From Bombus terrestris (Eukaryota; Arthropoda; Insecta; Hymenoptera; Apidae), in assembly GCF_910591885.1 (NCBI RefSeq), contig NW_025963549.1:3720001-3784000 (forward strand): a DNA stretch of 64,000 nucleotides, given 5' to 3'. The position numbers and the translations under genes are program-made. Shown one piece after another: positions 1 to 11,816 of this stretch. Below the pieces are notes generated by a model. That model did no database searches. It was given only the letters and a program-made list of their open reading frames with translations, and was not told where the DNA came from. How positions within the stretch are numbered: the first letter of the stretch is position 1; each line of letters opens with the position of its first letter.

Positions 1-647
1 CAACGTGTGGTCCGAAATCGCTGACAAAATTAGGCAAAGCAGGAAATATATGCAAGGCAATGTAAGGTATATGTATAGCTTGGAAATTGTAATCGTTGCT
101 CGCTCGCTCCGCGCGCTCGTAAGAATCTAGTCCAACCTCACAACCGATCCGACACGTTAGCAAATTCGAAATAAGTCGCCACCTTATCGAATAACGAACG
201 CAAGAGGGATTTGTTTTAGGTTAGACTATATTTTTCGAGCGAGCGCTGCGAGCGAGGGACGCGTAAAGGTGTGTCACAAACCAACGGTTTGGCACATAGG
301 GACATTGAAATATTCGCACCAGCCCGAGGAGCCGGAAGTCTTTATCGAATTGCGTACTGACGAAAGTTTACAGTTTATCAATAGTTTTACATAAATATTA
401 ATATTTTCACATAGTACAGTGCAACGTGTGGTCCGAAATCGCTGACAAAATTAGGCAATAACAGAAAATATATGCAAGGCAATATAAGGTATATGTATAG
501 CTTGGAAGTTGTAATCGTTGCTCGCTCGCTACGCTCGCTCGTAAATATCTAGTCCAACCTCACAACCGATCCGACACGTTAGTAAATTTGAAATAAGTCG
601 CCTCCTTATCGAATAACGAACGCAAGAGGGATTGGTTTTAGGTTAGG

Positions 648-657
648 CTATAGTTTT
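648..657 (+). repeat. Telomere-like TTAGGTTAGG motif (example)
   Basis: Two copies of TTAGG, the common arthropod telomere unit, lie about 15 bp upstream of arm 2 in the many monomers that read TTAGGTTAGGC. Other types read TTAGGTTAGAC, TTAGGTTAGTC or CTAGGTCAGGC. The run never exceeds two units, so this is not a telomere tract. It may be chance. Confidence 0.5.
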
Positions 658-3474
658 CGAGCGAGCGCAGCGAGCGACGGTCGCGTAAATGTGTGTCACA
701 ATCCAACGGCTTGGCACCTAGGGACATTGAAATATTCGCACCAGCCCGAGGAGCCGGATGTCTTTATCGAATTGCGTACTGACGAAAGTTTACAGTTTAC
801 CAATAGTTTTACATAAATAGTAATATTTTCACATAGTACAGTGCAACGTGTGGTCCGAAATCGCTGACAAATTTAGGCAATAACAGGAAATATATGCATG
901 GCAATATAAGGTATATGTGTAGCTTGGAAGTTGTAATCGTTGCTCGCTCGCTCCGCGCGCTCGTAAAAATCTAGTCCAACCTCACAACCGATCCGACACG
1001 TTAGCAAATTCGAAATAAGTCGCCACCTTATCGAATAACGAACGCAAGAGGGATTTGTTTTAGGTTAGACTATATTTTTCGAGCGAGCGCAGCGAGCGAG
1101 GGACGCGTAAAGGTGTGTCACAAAAGAACGGTTTGGCACATAGTGACATTGAAATATTCGCACCAGCCCGAGGAACCGCAAGTATTTATCGAACTGCGTA
1201 CTGACAAAAGTTTACAGTTTACCAATAGTTTTACATAAATAGTAATATTTCCACATAGTACGGTACAATGTGTGGTACGAAATCGCAGACAAAATTGGGC
1301 AATAACAGGAAATATATGCAAGGCAATATAAGGTATATGTATAGCTTGGAAGTTATAATCGTTGCTCGCTCGCTCCGCTCGCTCGTAAAAATCTAGTCCA
1401 ACCTCACAACCGTTCCGACACGTTGGCAAATTTGAAATAAGTCGCCTCCATATCGAATAACGAACGCAAGAGTGATTGGTTTTAGGTTAGTCTATAGTTT
1501 TCGAGCGAGCGCAGCGAGCGAGCGACGCGTAAAGGTGTGTCAGAAAACAACGGCTTGGCACCTAGGGACATTGAAATATTCGCACCAGCCCGAGGAACCG
1601 CAAGTATTTATCGAATTGCGTACTGACAAAAGTTTACAGTTTATCAATAGTTTTACATAAATAGTAATATTTCCACATAGTACAGTGCAACCTGTGGTCC
1701 AAAATCGCTCACAAAATTAGGCAATAACAGGAAATATATGCAAGGCAATATCAGGTATATGTATAGCGTGGAAATTGTAATCGTTGCTCGCTCGCACCGC
1801 TCGCTCGTAAAAATCTAGTCCAACCTCACAACCGATTCGACACGTTAGTAACTTTGAAATAAGTCGCCTCCTTATCGAATAACGAACGCAAGAGGGATTG
1901 GTTTTAGGTTAGACTATATTTTTCGAGCGAGCGCAGCGAGCGAGGGACGCGTAAAGGTGTGTAACAAACCAACGGTTTGGCACATAGGGACATTGAAATA
2001 TTCGCACCAGCCCGAGGAACCGCAAGTATTTATCGAATTGCGTACTGACAAAAGTTTACAGTTTACCAATAGTTTTACATAAATAGTAATATTTCCACAT
2101 AGTACAGTGCAACGTGTGGTCCGAAATCGCTGACAATATTAGGCAATAACAGGAAATATATGCAAGGCAATATAAGGTATATGTATAGCATGGAAATTGT
2201 AATCGTTGCTCGCTCGCTCCAATCGCTCGTATAAATCGAGGTCCAACCTCACAACCGATCCGACACGTTAGCAAATTTGAAATAAGTCGCCTCATTATCG
2301 AATAACGAACGCAAGAGGGGTTGGTTTTAGGTTAGACTATATTTTTCGAGCGAGCGCAGCGTGCGAGGGTCGCGTAAATGTGTGTCACAATCCAACGGTT
2401 TGGCACATAGGGACATTGAAATATTCGCACCAGCGCGAGGAGCCGCAAGTCTTTATCGAATTGCGTACTGACGAAAGCTTACAGTTTATCAATAGTTTTA
2501 CATAAATAGTAATATTTCCACATAGTACGGTGCAATGTGTGGTCCGAAATCGCTGACAAAATTAGGCAGTAACAGGAAATATATGCAAGGCAATATAAGG
2601 TATACGTATAGCGTGGAAATTGTAATCGTTGCTCGCTCGCTCCAATCGCTCGTATAAATCGAGGTCCAACCTCACAACCGATCCGACACGTTAGCAAATT
2701 TGAAATAAGTCGCCTCATTATCGAATAACGAACGCACGAGGGCTTGGTTTTAGGTTAGACTATATTTTTCGAGCGAGCGCAGCGTGCGAGGGTCGCGTAA
2801 ATGTGTGTCACAATCCAACGGTTTGGCACATAGGGACATTGAAATATTCGCACCAGCCCGAGGAGCCGGAAGTCTTTATCGAATTGCGTACTGACGAAAG
2901 TTTACAGTTTACCAATAGTTTTACATAAATAGTAATATTTTCACATAGTACAGTGCAACGTGTGATCCGAAATCGCTGACAAAATTAGGCAATAACAGGA
3001 AATATATGCAAGGCAATATAAGGTATATGTATAGCTTGGAATTTGTAATCGTTGCTCGCTCGCTCCGCTCGCTCGTAAAAATCCAGTCCAACCTCACAAC
3101 CGTCCGACACGTTGGCAAATTTGAAATAAGTCGCCTCCATATCGAATAACGAACGCAAGAGGGATTGGTTTTAGGTTAGTCTATAGTTCTCGAGCGAGCG
3201 CAGCGAGCGAGCGACGCGTAAAGGTGTGTCAGAAAACAACGGCTTGGCACCTAGGGACATTGAAATATTCGCACCAGCCCGAGGAACCGCAAGTATTTAT
3301 CGAATTGCGTACTGACAAAAGTTTACAGTTTGTCAATAGTTTTACATAAATAGTAATATTTCCACATAGTACAGTGCAACGTGTGGTCCAAAATCGCTCA
3401 CAAAATTAGGCAATAACAGGAAATATATGCAAGGCAATATCAGGTATATGTATAGCGTGGAAATTGTAATCGTT

Positions 3475-3496
3475 GCTCGCTCGCTCCGCTCGCTCG
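3475..3496 (+). repeat. GC-rich arm 1 of a typical monomer
   Basis: A 22-nt run of GCTC steps with one interrupting CCGC, holding five CpG. It is almost the reverse complement of arm 2 at 3613-3634 (20 of 22 positions), with a 116-nt spacer. An equivalent arm is present in nearly every monomer. Common variants are CTCCCTCC (type B), CTCCAATCG (type E), CTCCGCGCG and CTCCGTTCG. Confidence 0.9.
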
Positions 3497-3612
3497 TAAA
3501 AATCTAGTCCAACCTCACAACCGATCCGACACGTTAGTAAATTTGAAACAAGTCGCCTCCTTATCGAATAACAAACGCAAGAGGGATTGGTTTTAGGTTA
3601 GACTATATTTTT

Positions 3613-3634
3613 CGAGCGAGCGCAGCGAGCGAGG
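3613..3634 (+). repeat. GC-rich arm 2 of a typical monomer
   Basis: A 22-nt run of GAGC steps, usually CGAGCGAGCGCAGCG followed by AGCGAGG, inverted relative to arm 1. The central mismatch is C here. Type P has A, and two monomers (33761 and 58206) have G, which makes the arm a better complement. Often followed directly by GACGCGT, a 6-bp ACGCGT palindrome; other types have GTCGCGTAAATG instead. Confidence 0.9.
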
Positions 3635-3761
3635 GACGCGTAAAGGTGTGTCACAAACCAACGGTTTGGCACATAGGGACATTGAAATATTCGCACCAGC
3701 CCGAGGAACCGCAAGTATTTATCGAATTGCGTACTGACAAAAGTTTACAGTTTACCAATAG

Positions 3762-3793
3762 TTTTACATAAATAGTAATATTTCCACATAGTA
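3762..3793 (+). other. AT-rich segment at monomer junction (example)
   Basis: Each monomer ends in an AT-rich stretch (TTTTACATAAATAGTAATAT) about 20-50 bp before the next start motif. It is among the most invariant parts of the monomer across all types, apart from a TTTTCAC / TTTCCAC alternation. It is a plausible linker or protein-binding segment in phased chromatin, but no specific binding site is recognisable. Confidence 0.55.
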
Positions 3794-4221
3794 CAGTGCA
3801 ACGTGTGGTCCGATATCGCTGACAAAATTAGGCAATAACAGGAAATATATGCAAGGCAATATAAGGTATATGTATAGCATGGAAATTGTAATCGTTGCTC
3901 GCTCGCTCCGCTCGCTCGTATAAATCGAGGTCCAACCTCACAACCGATCCGACACGTTAGCAAATTTGAAATAAGTCGCCTCATTATCGAATAACGAACG
4001 CAAGAGGGATTGGTTTTAGGTTAGGCTATAGTTTTCGAGCGAGCGCAGGGAGCGACGGTCGCGTAAATGTGTGTCACAATCCAACGGCTTGGCACCTAGG
4101 GACATTGAAATATTCGCACCAGCCCGAGGAACCGCAAGTATTTATCGAATTGCGTACTGACGAAAGTTTACAGTTTACCAATAGTTTTACATAAATAGTA
4201 ATATTTTCACATAGTACAGTG

Positions 4222-6331
4222 CAACGTGTGGTCCGAAATCGCTGACAAATTTAGGCAATAACAGGAAATATATGCAAGGCAATATAAGGTATATGTGTAG
4301 CTTGGAAGTTGCAATCGTTGCTCGCTCGCTCCGCTCGCTCGGAAAAATCTAGTCCAACCTCACAACCGATCCGACACGTTAGCAAATTTGAAATAAGTCG
4401 CCTGCATATCGAATAACGAACGCAAGAGGGATTGGTTTTAGGTTAGTCTATAGTTTTCGAGCGAGCGCAGCGAGCGAGGGACGCGTAAAGGTGTGTCACA
4501 AACCAACAGTTTGGCACTTAGGGACATTGAAATATTCGCACCAGCTCGGGGAACCGCAAGTCTTTATCGAATTGCGTACTGACAAAAGTTTACAGTTTAC
4601 CAATAGTTTTACATAAATAGTAATATTTCCACATAGTACAGTGCAACGTGTGGTCCGAAATCGCTGACAAAATTAGGCAATAACAGGAAATATATGCAAG
4701 GCAATATAATGTGTAAGTATAGCTTGGAAATTGTAATCGTTGCTCGCTCCCTCCGCTCGCTCGTAAAAATCTACTCCAGCCTCACAACCGATCCGACACG
4801 TTAGCAAATTCGAAATAAGTCGCCTCCTTATCGAATAACGAACGCAAGAGGGATTGGTTCTAGGTTAGGCTATAGCTTTCGAGCGAGCGCAGCGAGCGAG
4901 GGACGCGTAAAGGTGTGTCAGAAAACAACGGTTTGGCACATAGGGACATTGAAATATTCGCACCAGCCCGAGGAACCGCAAGTCTTTATCGAATTGCGTA
5001 CTTACAAAAGTTTACAGTTTACCAATAGTTTTACATAAATAGTAATATTTTCACATAGTACAGTGCAACGTGTGGTCCGAAATCGCTGACAAAATTAGGC
5101 AATAACAGGAAATATATGCAAGGCAATATAAGGTATATGTATAGCTTGGAATTTGAGATCGTTGCTCGCTCGCTCCGTTCGATCGTAAAAATCTAGTCCA
5201 ACCTCACAACCGTCCGACACGTTGGCAAATTTGAAATAAGTCGCCTCCATATCGAATAAAGAACGCAAGAGGGATTGGTTTTAGGTTAGGCTATAGTTTC
5301 CGAGCGAGCGCAGCGAGCGAGGTACGCGTAAAGGTGTGTCACGAACCAACGGTTTGGCACATAGGGACATTGTAATATTCGCACCAGCCCGAGGAACCGC
5401 AAGTCTTTATCGAATTGCGTACTGACAAAAGTTTACAGTTTATCAATAGTTTTACATAAATAGTAATATTTCCACATAGTACAGTGCAACGTGTGGTGCG
5501 AAATCGCTGACAAAGTTAGGCAATAACAGGAAATATATGCAAGGCAATATAAGGTATATGTATAGCGTGGAAATTGTAATCGTAGCTCGCTCGCTCCGCT
5601 CGCTCGTATAAATCTAGTCCAACCTCACAGCCGATCCGACACGTTAGCAAATTTGAAATAAGTCGCCACCTTATCGAATAACGAACGCAAGAGGGATTGG
5701 TTCTAGGTTAGGCTATAGTTTTCGAGCGAGCGCAGCGAGCGAGGGACGCGTAAAGGTGTGTCAGAAAACAACGGTTTGGCACATAGGGACATTGAAATAT
5801 TCGCACCAGCCCGAGGAACCGCAAGTCTTTATCGAATTGCGTACTGACGAAAGTTTGCAGTTTATCAATAGTTTTACATAAATAGTAATATTTCCACATA
5901 GTACAGTGCAACGTGTGGTCCAAAATCGCTCACAAAATTAGGCAATAACAGGAAATATATGCAAGGCAATATAAGGTATACGTATAGCGTGGAAATTGTA
6001 ATCGTTGCTCGCTCGCTCCAATCGCTCGTATAAATCGAGGTCCAACCTCACAACCGATCCGACACGTTAGCAAATTTGAAATAAGTCGCCTCATTATCGA
6101 ATAACGAACGCACGAGGGCTTGGTTTTAGGTTAGACTATATTTTTCGAGCGAGCGCAGCGTGCGAGGGTCGCGTAAATGTGTGTCACAATCCAACGGTTT
6201 GGCACATAGGGACATTGAAATATTCGCACCAGCCCGAGGAGCCGGAAGTCTTTATCGAATTGCGTACTGACGAAAGTTTACAGTTTACCAATAGTTTTAC
6301 ATAAATAGTAATATTCTCACATAGTACAGTG
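4222..6331 (+). repeat. Five-monomer HOR (A-B-C-D-E), copy 1
   Basis: Monomer starts are 4222 (A), 4644 (B), 5066 (C), 5487 (D) and 5909 (E), for a total of 2110 bp. Diagnostic variants: A has CTCGGAAAAATC, CCTGCATATCG and AGCTCGGGGAACC. B has CTCCCTCCGCTC, CTACTCCAGCC and TACTTACAAAAG. C has ACCGTCCGACACG and GAATAAAGAACG. D has GTGCGAAATCGC with AAAGTTAGG, CACAGCCGATCC and TTTGCAGTTT. E has ATACGTATAGCG, CTCCAATCGCTCG, GCACGAGGGCTTGG and GTGCGAGGGTCGCG. This copy differs from copies 2 and 3 at scattered sites, for example ATGTGTAAGT in B and GAGATCGTTG plus CGTTCGATCG in C. It is therefore slightly more diverged. Confidence 0.93.
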
Positions 6332-8441
6332 CAACGTGTGGTCCGAAATCGCTGACAAATTTAGGCAATAACAGGAAATATATGCAAGGCAATATAAGGT
6401 ATATGTGTAGCTTGGAAGTTGCAATCGTTGCTCGCTCGCTCCGCTCGCTCGGAAAAATCTAGTCCAACCTCACAACCGATCCGACACGTTAGCAAATTTG
6501 AAATAAGTCGCCTGCATATCGAATAACGAACGCAAGAGGGATTGGTTTTAGGTTAGTCTATAGTTTTCGAGCGAGCGCAGCGAGCGAGGGACGCGTAAAG
6601 GTGTGTCACAAACCAACAGTTTGGCACTTAGGGACATTGAAATATTCGCACCAGCTCGGGGAACCGCAAGTCTTTATCGAATTGCGTACTGACAAAAGTT
6701 TACAGTTTACCAATAGTTTTACATAAATAGTAATATTTCCACATAGTACAGTGCAACGTGTGGTCCGAAATCGCTGACAAAATTAGGCAATAACAGGAAA
6801 TATATGCAAGGCAATATAAAGTATATGTATAGCTTGGAAATTGTAATCGTTGCTCGCTCCCTCCGCTCGCTCGTAAAAATCTACTCCAGCCTCACAACCG
6901 ATCCGACACGTTAGCAAATTCGAAATAAGTCGCCTCCTTATCGAATAACGAACGCAAGAGGGATTGGTTCTAGGTCAGGCTATAGCTTTCGAGCGAGCGC
7001 AGCGAGCGAGGGACGCGTAAAGGTGTGTCAGAAAACAACGGTTTGGCACATAGGGACATTGAAATATTCGCACCAGCCCGAGGAACCGCAAGTCTTTATC
7101 GAATTGCGTACTTACAAAAGTTTACAGTTTACCAATAGTTTTACATAAATAGTAATATTTTCACATAGTACAGTGCAACGTGTGGTCCGAAATCGCTGAC
7201 AAAATTAGGCAATAACAGGAAATATATGCAAGGCAATATAAGGTATATGTATAGCTTGGAATTTGTAATCGTTGCTCGCTCGCTCCGCTCGCTCGTAAAA
7301 ATCTAGTCCAACCTCACAACCGTCCGACACGTTGGCAAATTTGAAATAAGTCGCCGCCATATCGAATAAAGAACGCAAGAGGGATTGGTTTTAGGTTAGG
7401 CTATATTTTTCGAGCGAGCGCAGCGAGCGAGGTACGCGTAAAGGTGTGTCACGAACCAACGGTTTGGCACATAGGGACATTGAAATATTCGCACCAGCTC
7501 GAGGAACCGCAAGTCTTTATCGAATTGCGTACTGACAAAAGTTTACAGTTTATCAATAGTTTTACATAAATAGTAATATTTCCACATAGTACAGTGCAAC
7601 GTGTGGTGCGAAATCGCTGACAAAGTTAGGCAATAACAGGAAATATATGCAAGGCAATATAAGGTATATGTATAGCGTGGAAATTGTAATCGTCGCTCGC
7701 TCGCTCCGCTCGCTCGTATAAATCTAGTCCAACCTCACAGCCGATCCGACACGTTAGCAAATTTGAAATAAGTCGCCACCTTATCGAATAACGAACGCAA
7801 GAGGGATTGGTTCTAGGTTAGGCTATAGTTTTCGAGCGAGCGCAGCGAGCGAGGGACGCGTAAAGGTGTGTCAGAAAACAACGGTTTGGCACATAGGGAC
7901 ATTGAAATATTCGCACCAGCCCGAGGAACCGCAAGTCTTTATCGAATTGCGTACTGACAAAAGTTTGCAGTTTATCAATAGTTTTACATAAATAGTAATA
8001 TTTCCACATAGTACAGTGCAACGTGTGGTCCAAAATCGCTCACAAAATTAGGCAATAACAGGAAATATATGCAAGGCAATATAAGGTATACGTATAGCGT
8101 GGAAATTGTAATCGTTGCTCGCTCGCTCCAATCGCTCGTATAAATCGAGGTCCAACCTCACAACCGATCCGACACGTTAGCAAATTTGAAATAAGTCGCC
8201 TCATTATCGAATAACGAACGCACGAGGGCTTGGTTTTAGGTTAGACTATATTTTTCGAGCGAGCGCAGCGTGCGAGGGTCGCGTAAATGTGTGTCACAAT
8301 CCAACGGTTTGGCACATAGGGACATTGAAATATTCGCACCAGCCCGAGGAGCCGGAAGTCTTTATCGAATTGCGTACTGACGAAAGTTTACAGTTTACCA
8401 ATAGTTTTACATAAATAGTAATATTTTCACATAGTACAGTG
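6332..8441 (+). repeat. Five-monomer HOR (A-B-C-D-E), copy 2
   Basis: Monomer starts are 6332, 6754, 7176, 7597 and 8019, in the same type order as copy 1 and exactly 2110 bp away. Reading it beside copy 3, I found only a few differences, such as GCCGCCATATCG here against GCCTCCATATCG, and GAGGTACGCG against GAGCGACGCG. That points to very recent amplification or active homogenisation. Confidence 0.94.
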
Positions 8442-10551
8442 CAACGTGTGGTCCGAAATCGCTGACAAATTTAGGCAATAACAGGAAATATATGCAAGGC
8501 AATATAAGGTATATGTGTAGCTTGGAAGTTGCAATCGTTGCTCGCTCGCTCCGCTCGCTCGGAAAAATCTAGTCCAACCTCACAACCGATCCGACACGTT
8601 AGCAAATTTGAAATAAGTCGCCTGCATATCGAATAACGAACGCAAGAGGGATTGGTTTTAGGTTAGTCTATAGTTTTCGAGCGAGCGCAGCGAGCGAGGG
8701 ACGCGTAAAGGTGTGTCACAAACCAACAGTTTGGCACTTAGGGACATTGAAATATTCGCACCAGCTCGGGGAACCGCAAGTCTTTATCGAATTGCGTACT
8801 GACAAAAGTTTACAGTTTACCAATAGTTTTACATAAATAGTAATATTTCCACATAGTACAGTGCAACGTGTGGTCCGAAATCGCTGACAAAATTAGGCAA
8901 TAACAGGAAATATATGCAAGGCAATATAAAGTATATGTATAGCTTGGAAATTGTAATCGTTGCTCGCTCCCTCCGCTCGCTCGTAAAAATCTACTCCAGC
9001 CTCACAACCGATCCGACACGTTAGCAAATTCGAAATAAGTCGCCTCCTTATCGAATAACGAACGCAAGAGGGATTGGTTCTAGGTCAGGCTATAGCTTTC
9101 GAGCGAGCGCAGCGAGCGAGGGACGCGTAAAGGTGTGTCAGAAAACAACGGTTTGGCACATAGGGACATTGAAATATTCGCACCAGCCCGAGGAACCGCA
9201 AGTCTTTATCGAATTGCGTACTTACAAAAGTTTACAGTTTACCAATAGTTTTACATAAATAGTAATATTTTCACATAGTACAGTGCAACGTGTGGTCCGA
9301 AATCGCTGACAAAATTAGGCAATAACAGGAAATATATGCAAGGCAATATAAGGTATATGTATAGCTTGGAATTTGTAATCGTTGCTCGCTCGCTCCGCTC
9401 GCTCGTAAAAATCTAGTCCAACCTCACAACCGTCCGACACGTTGGCAAATTTGAAATAAGTCGCCTCCATATCGAATAAAGAACGCAAGAGGGATTGGTT
9501 TTAGGTTAGGCTATATTTTTCGAGCGAGCGCAGCGAGCGAGCGACGCGTAAAGGTGTGTCACGAACCAACGGTTTGGCACATAGGGACATTGAAATATTC
9601 GCACCAGCTCGAGGAACCGCAAGTCTTTATCGAATTGCGTACTGACAAAAGTTTACAGTTTATCAATAGTTTTACATAAATAGTAATATTTCCACATAGT
9701 ACAGTGCAACGTGTGGTGCGAAATCGCTGACAAAGTTAGGCAATAACAGGAAATATATGCAAGGCAATATAAGGTATATGTATAGCGTGGAAATTGTAAT
9801 CGTCGCTCGCTCGCTCCGCTCGCTCGTATAAATCTAGTCCAACCTCACAGCCGATCCGACACGTTAGCAAATTTGAAATAAGTCGCCACCTTATCGAATA
9901 ACGAACGCAAGAGGGATTGGTTCTAGGTTAGGCTATAGTTTTCGAGCGAGCGCAGCGAGCGAGGGACGCGTAAAGGTGTGTCAGAAAACAACGGTTTGGC
10001 ACATAGGGACATTGAAATATTCGCACCAGCCCGAGGAACCGCAAGTCTTTATCGAATTGCGTACTGACAAAAGTTTGCAGTTTATCAATAGTTTTACATA
10101 AATAGTAATATTTCCACATAGTACAGTGCAACGTGTGGTCCAAAATCGCTCACAAAATTAGGCAATAACAGGAAATATATGCAAGGCAATATAAGGTATA
10201 CGTATAGCGTGGAAATTGTAATCGTTGCTCGCTCGCTCCAATCGCTCGTATAAATCGAGGTCCAACCTCACAACCGATCCGACACGTTAGCAAATTTGAA
10301 ATAAGTCGCCTCATTATCGAATAACGAACGCACGAGGGCTTGGTTTTAGGTTAGACTATATTTTTCGAGCGAGCGCAGCGTGCGAGGGTCGCGTAAATGT
10401 GTGTCACAATCCAACGGTTTGGCACATAGGGACATTGAAATATTCGCACCAGCCCGAGGAGCCGGAAGTCTTTATCGAATTGCGTACTGACGAAAGTTTA
10501 CAGTTTACCAATAGTTTTACATAAATAGTAATATTTTCACATAGTACAGTG
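8442..10551 (+). repeat. Five-monomer HOR (A-B-C-D-E), copy 3
   Basis: Monomer starts are 8442, 8864, 9286, 9707 and 10129. This is the last intact A-B-C-D-E unit. The next monomer, at 10552, begins like C rather than A, so the regular order breaks at 10552. Confidence 0.94.
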
Positions 10552-10972
10552 CAACGTGTGGTCCGAAATCGCTGACAGAATTAGGCAATAACAGGAAATA
10601 TATGCAAGGCAATATAAGGTATATGTATAGCTTGGAATTTGTAATCGTTGCTCGCTCGCTCCGCTCGCTCGTAAAAATCTAGTCCAACCTCACAACCGTC
10701 CGACACGTTGGCAAATTTGAAATAAGTCGCCTCCATATCGAATAAAGAACGCAAGAGGGATTGGTTTTAGGTTAGTCTATAGTTCTCGAGCGAGCGCAGC
10801 GAGCGAGCGACGCGTAAAGGTGTGTCAGAAAACAACGGCTTGGCACCTAGGGACATTGAAATATTCGCACCAGCCCGAGGAACCGCAAGTATTTATCGAA
10901 TTGCGTACTGACAAAAGTTTACAGTTTGTCAATAGTTTTACATAAATAGTAATATTTCCACATAGTACAGTG

Positions 10973-11394
10973 CAACGTGTGGTGCGAAATCGCTGACAAA
11001 GTTAGGCAATAACAGGAAATATATGCAAGGCAATATAAGGTATATGTATAGCTTGGAAATTGTAATCGTCGCTCGCTCGCTCCGCTCGCTCGGAAAAATC
11101 TAGTCCAACCTCACAACCGATCCGACACGTTAGCAAATTTGAAATAAGTCGCCTGCATATCGAATAACGAACGCAAGAGGGATTGGTTTTAGGTTAGTCT
11201 ATAGTTTTCGAGCGAGCGCAGCGAGCGAGGGACGCGTAAAGGTGTGTCACAAACCAACAGTTTGGCACTTAGGGACATTGAAATATTCGCACCAGCTCGG
11301 GGAACCGCAAGTCCTTATCGAATTGCGTACTGACAAAAGTTTACAGTTTACCAATAGTTTTACATAAATAGTAATATTTCCACATAGTACAGTG
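10973..11394 (+). repeat. Hybrid monomer D/A
   Basis: The front carries the D markers GTGCGAAATCGC, AAAGTTAGG and AATCGTCGCTCG. The part after the first GC-rich arm carries the A markers CTCGGAAAAATC, CCTGCATATCG and AGCTCGGGGAACC. The switch falls in or next to the first arm. A similar D/A hybrid exists at 16034-16455. Confidence 0.85.
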
Positions 11395-11816
11395 CAACGT
11401 GTGGTCCGAAATCGCTGACAAAATTAGGCAATAACAGGAAATATATGCAAGGCAATATAAAGTATATGTATAGCTTGGAAATTGTAATCGTTGCTCGCTC
11501 CCTCCGCTCGCTCGTAAAAATCTACTCCAGCCTCACAACCGATCCGACACGTTAGCAAATTCGAAATAAGTCGCCTCCTTATCGAATAACGAACGCAAGA
11601 GGGATTGGTTCTAGGTCAGGCTATAGCTTTCGAGCGAGCGCAGCGAGCGAGGGACGCGTAAAGGTGTGTCAGAAAACAACGGTTTGGCACATAGGGACAT
11701 TGAAATATTCGCACCAGCCCGAGGAACCGCAAGTCTTTATCGAATTGCGTACTGACAAAAGTTTACAGTTTATCAATAGTTTTACATAAATAGTAATATT
11801 TCCACATAGTACAGTG
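11395..11816 (+). repeat. Hybrid monomer B/C
   Basis: B markers (CTCCCTCC, CTACTCCAGCC, TTCTAGGTCAGGC) run through most of the monomer. The end has TACTGACAAAAG and TTTATCAAT, as in C, instead of TACTTACAAAAG and TTTACCAAT, as in B. The switch lies in the right third. Confidence 0.75.

Larger units (their letters stand above)
1..4221 (+). repeat. Left block: ten heterogeneous monomers
   Basis: Monomer starts are 1, 422, 844, 1266, 1688, 2110, 2533, 2956, 3377 and 3799. No clean multi-monomer period is seen inside the block. The first monomer has GGCAAAGCAGG in place of GGCAATAACAGG and is 421 bp. Monomers 2110, 2533 and 3799 carry the one-base-longer TATAAATCGAGGTCC variant. Monomer 2533 matches type E of the neighbouring five-monomer repeat. 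Monomers 2956 and 3377 recur as a pair at 20255 and 20676, sharing the private variants GAAACAAGTCGCC and AATAACAAACGC. The block looks like an older or more mixed margin of the adjacent HOR. Confidence 0.85.

Noticed and set aside
1118..1429. Open reading frames of 60-125 codons on both strands, repeated along the window (for example 1118-1429 minus, 5708-5923 minus, 21485-21856 minus, 27634-27822 plus)
   Set aside because: They recur at the monomer or HOR period because they are readings of the satellite itself. The 422-bp period is not a multiple of three, so frames do not continue across monomers. Lengths change with single-base variants, the products run through the GC-rich arms and AT-rich junction, and no protein family is recognisable.
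2236..2250. TATA box (TATAAAT) in the T and E monomer types as a promoter
   Set aside because: The match is short, sits in AT-leaning DNA, is absent from most other monomer types (which read GTAAAAATC), and has no other promoter element near it. Satellite transcription is possible but not shown.
3654..3668. Small hairpin CAAACC-AAC-GGTTTG as a conserved RNA or terminator structure
   Set aside because: The stem is perfect only in some monomers. Others read CAATCCAACGGTTTG, GAAAACAACGGCTTG or CAAACCAACAGTTTG, with no compensating changes, so pairing is not maintained.
5260..5285. AATAAA in type C monomers (GAATAAAGAACG) as a polyadenylation signal
   Set aside because: It arises from a single base change in the otherwise invariant GAATAACGAACG, with no gene upstream.
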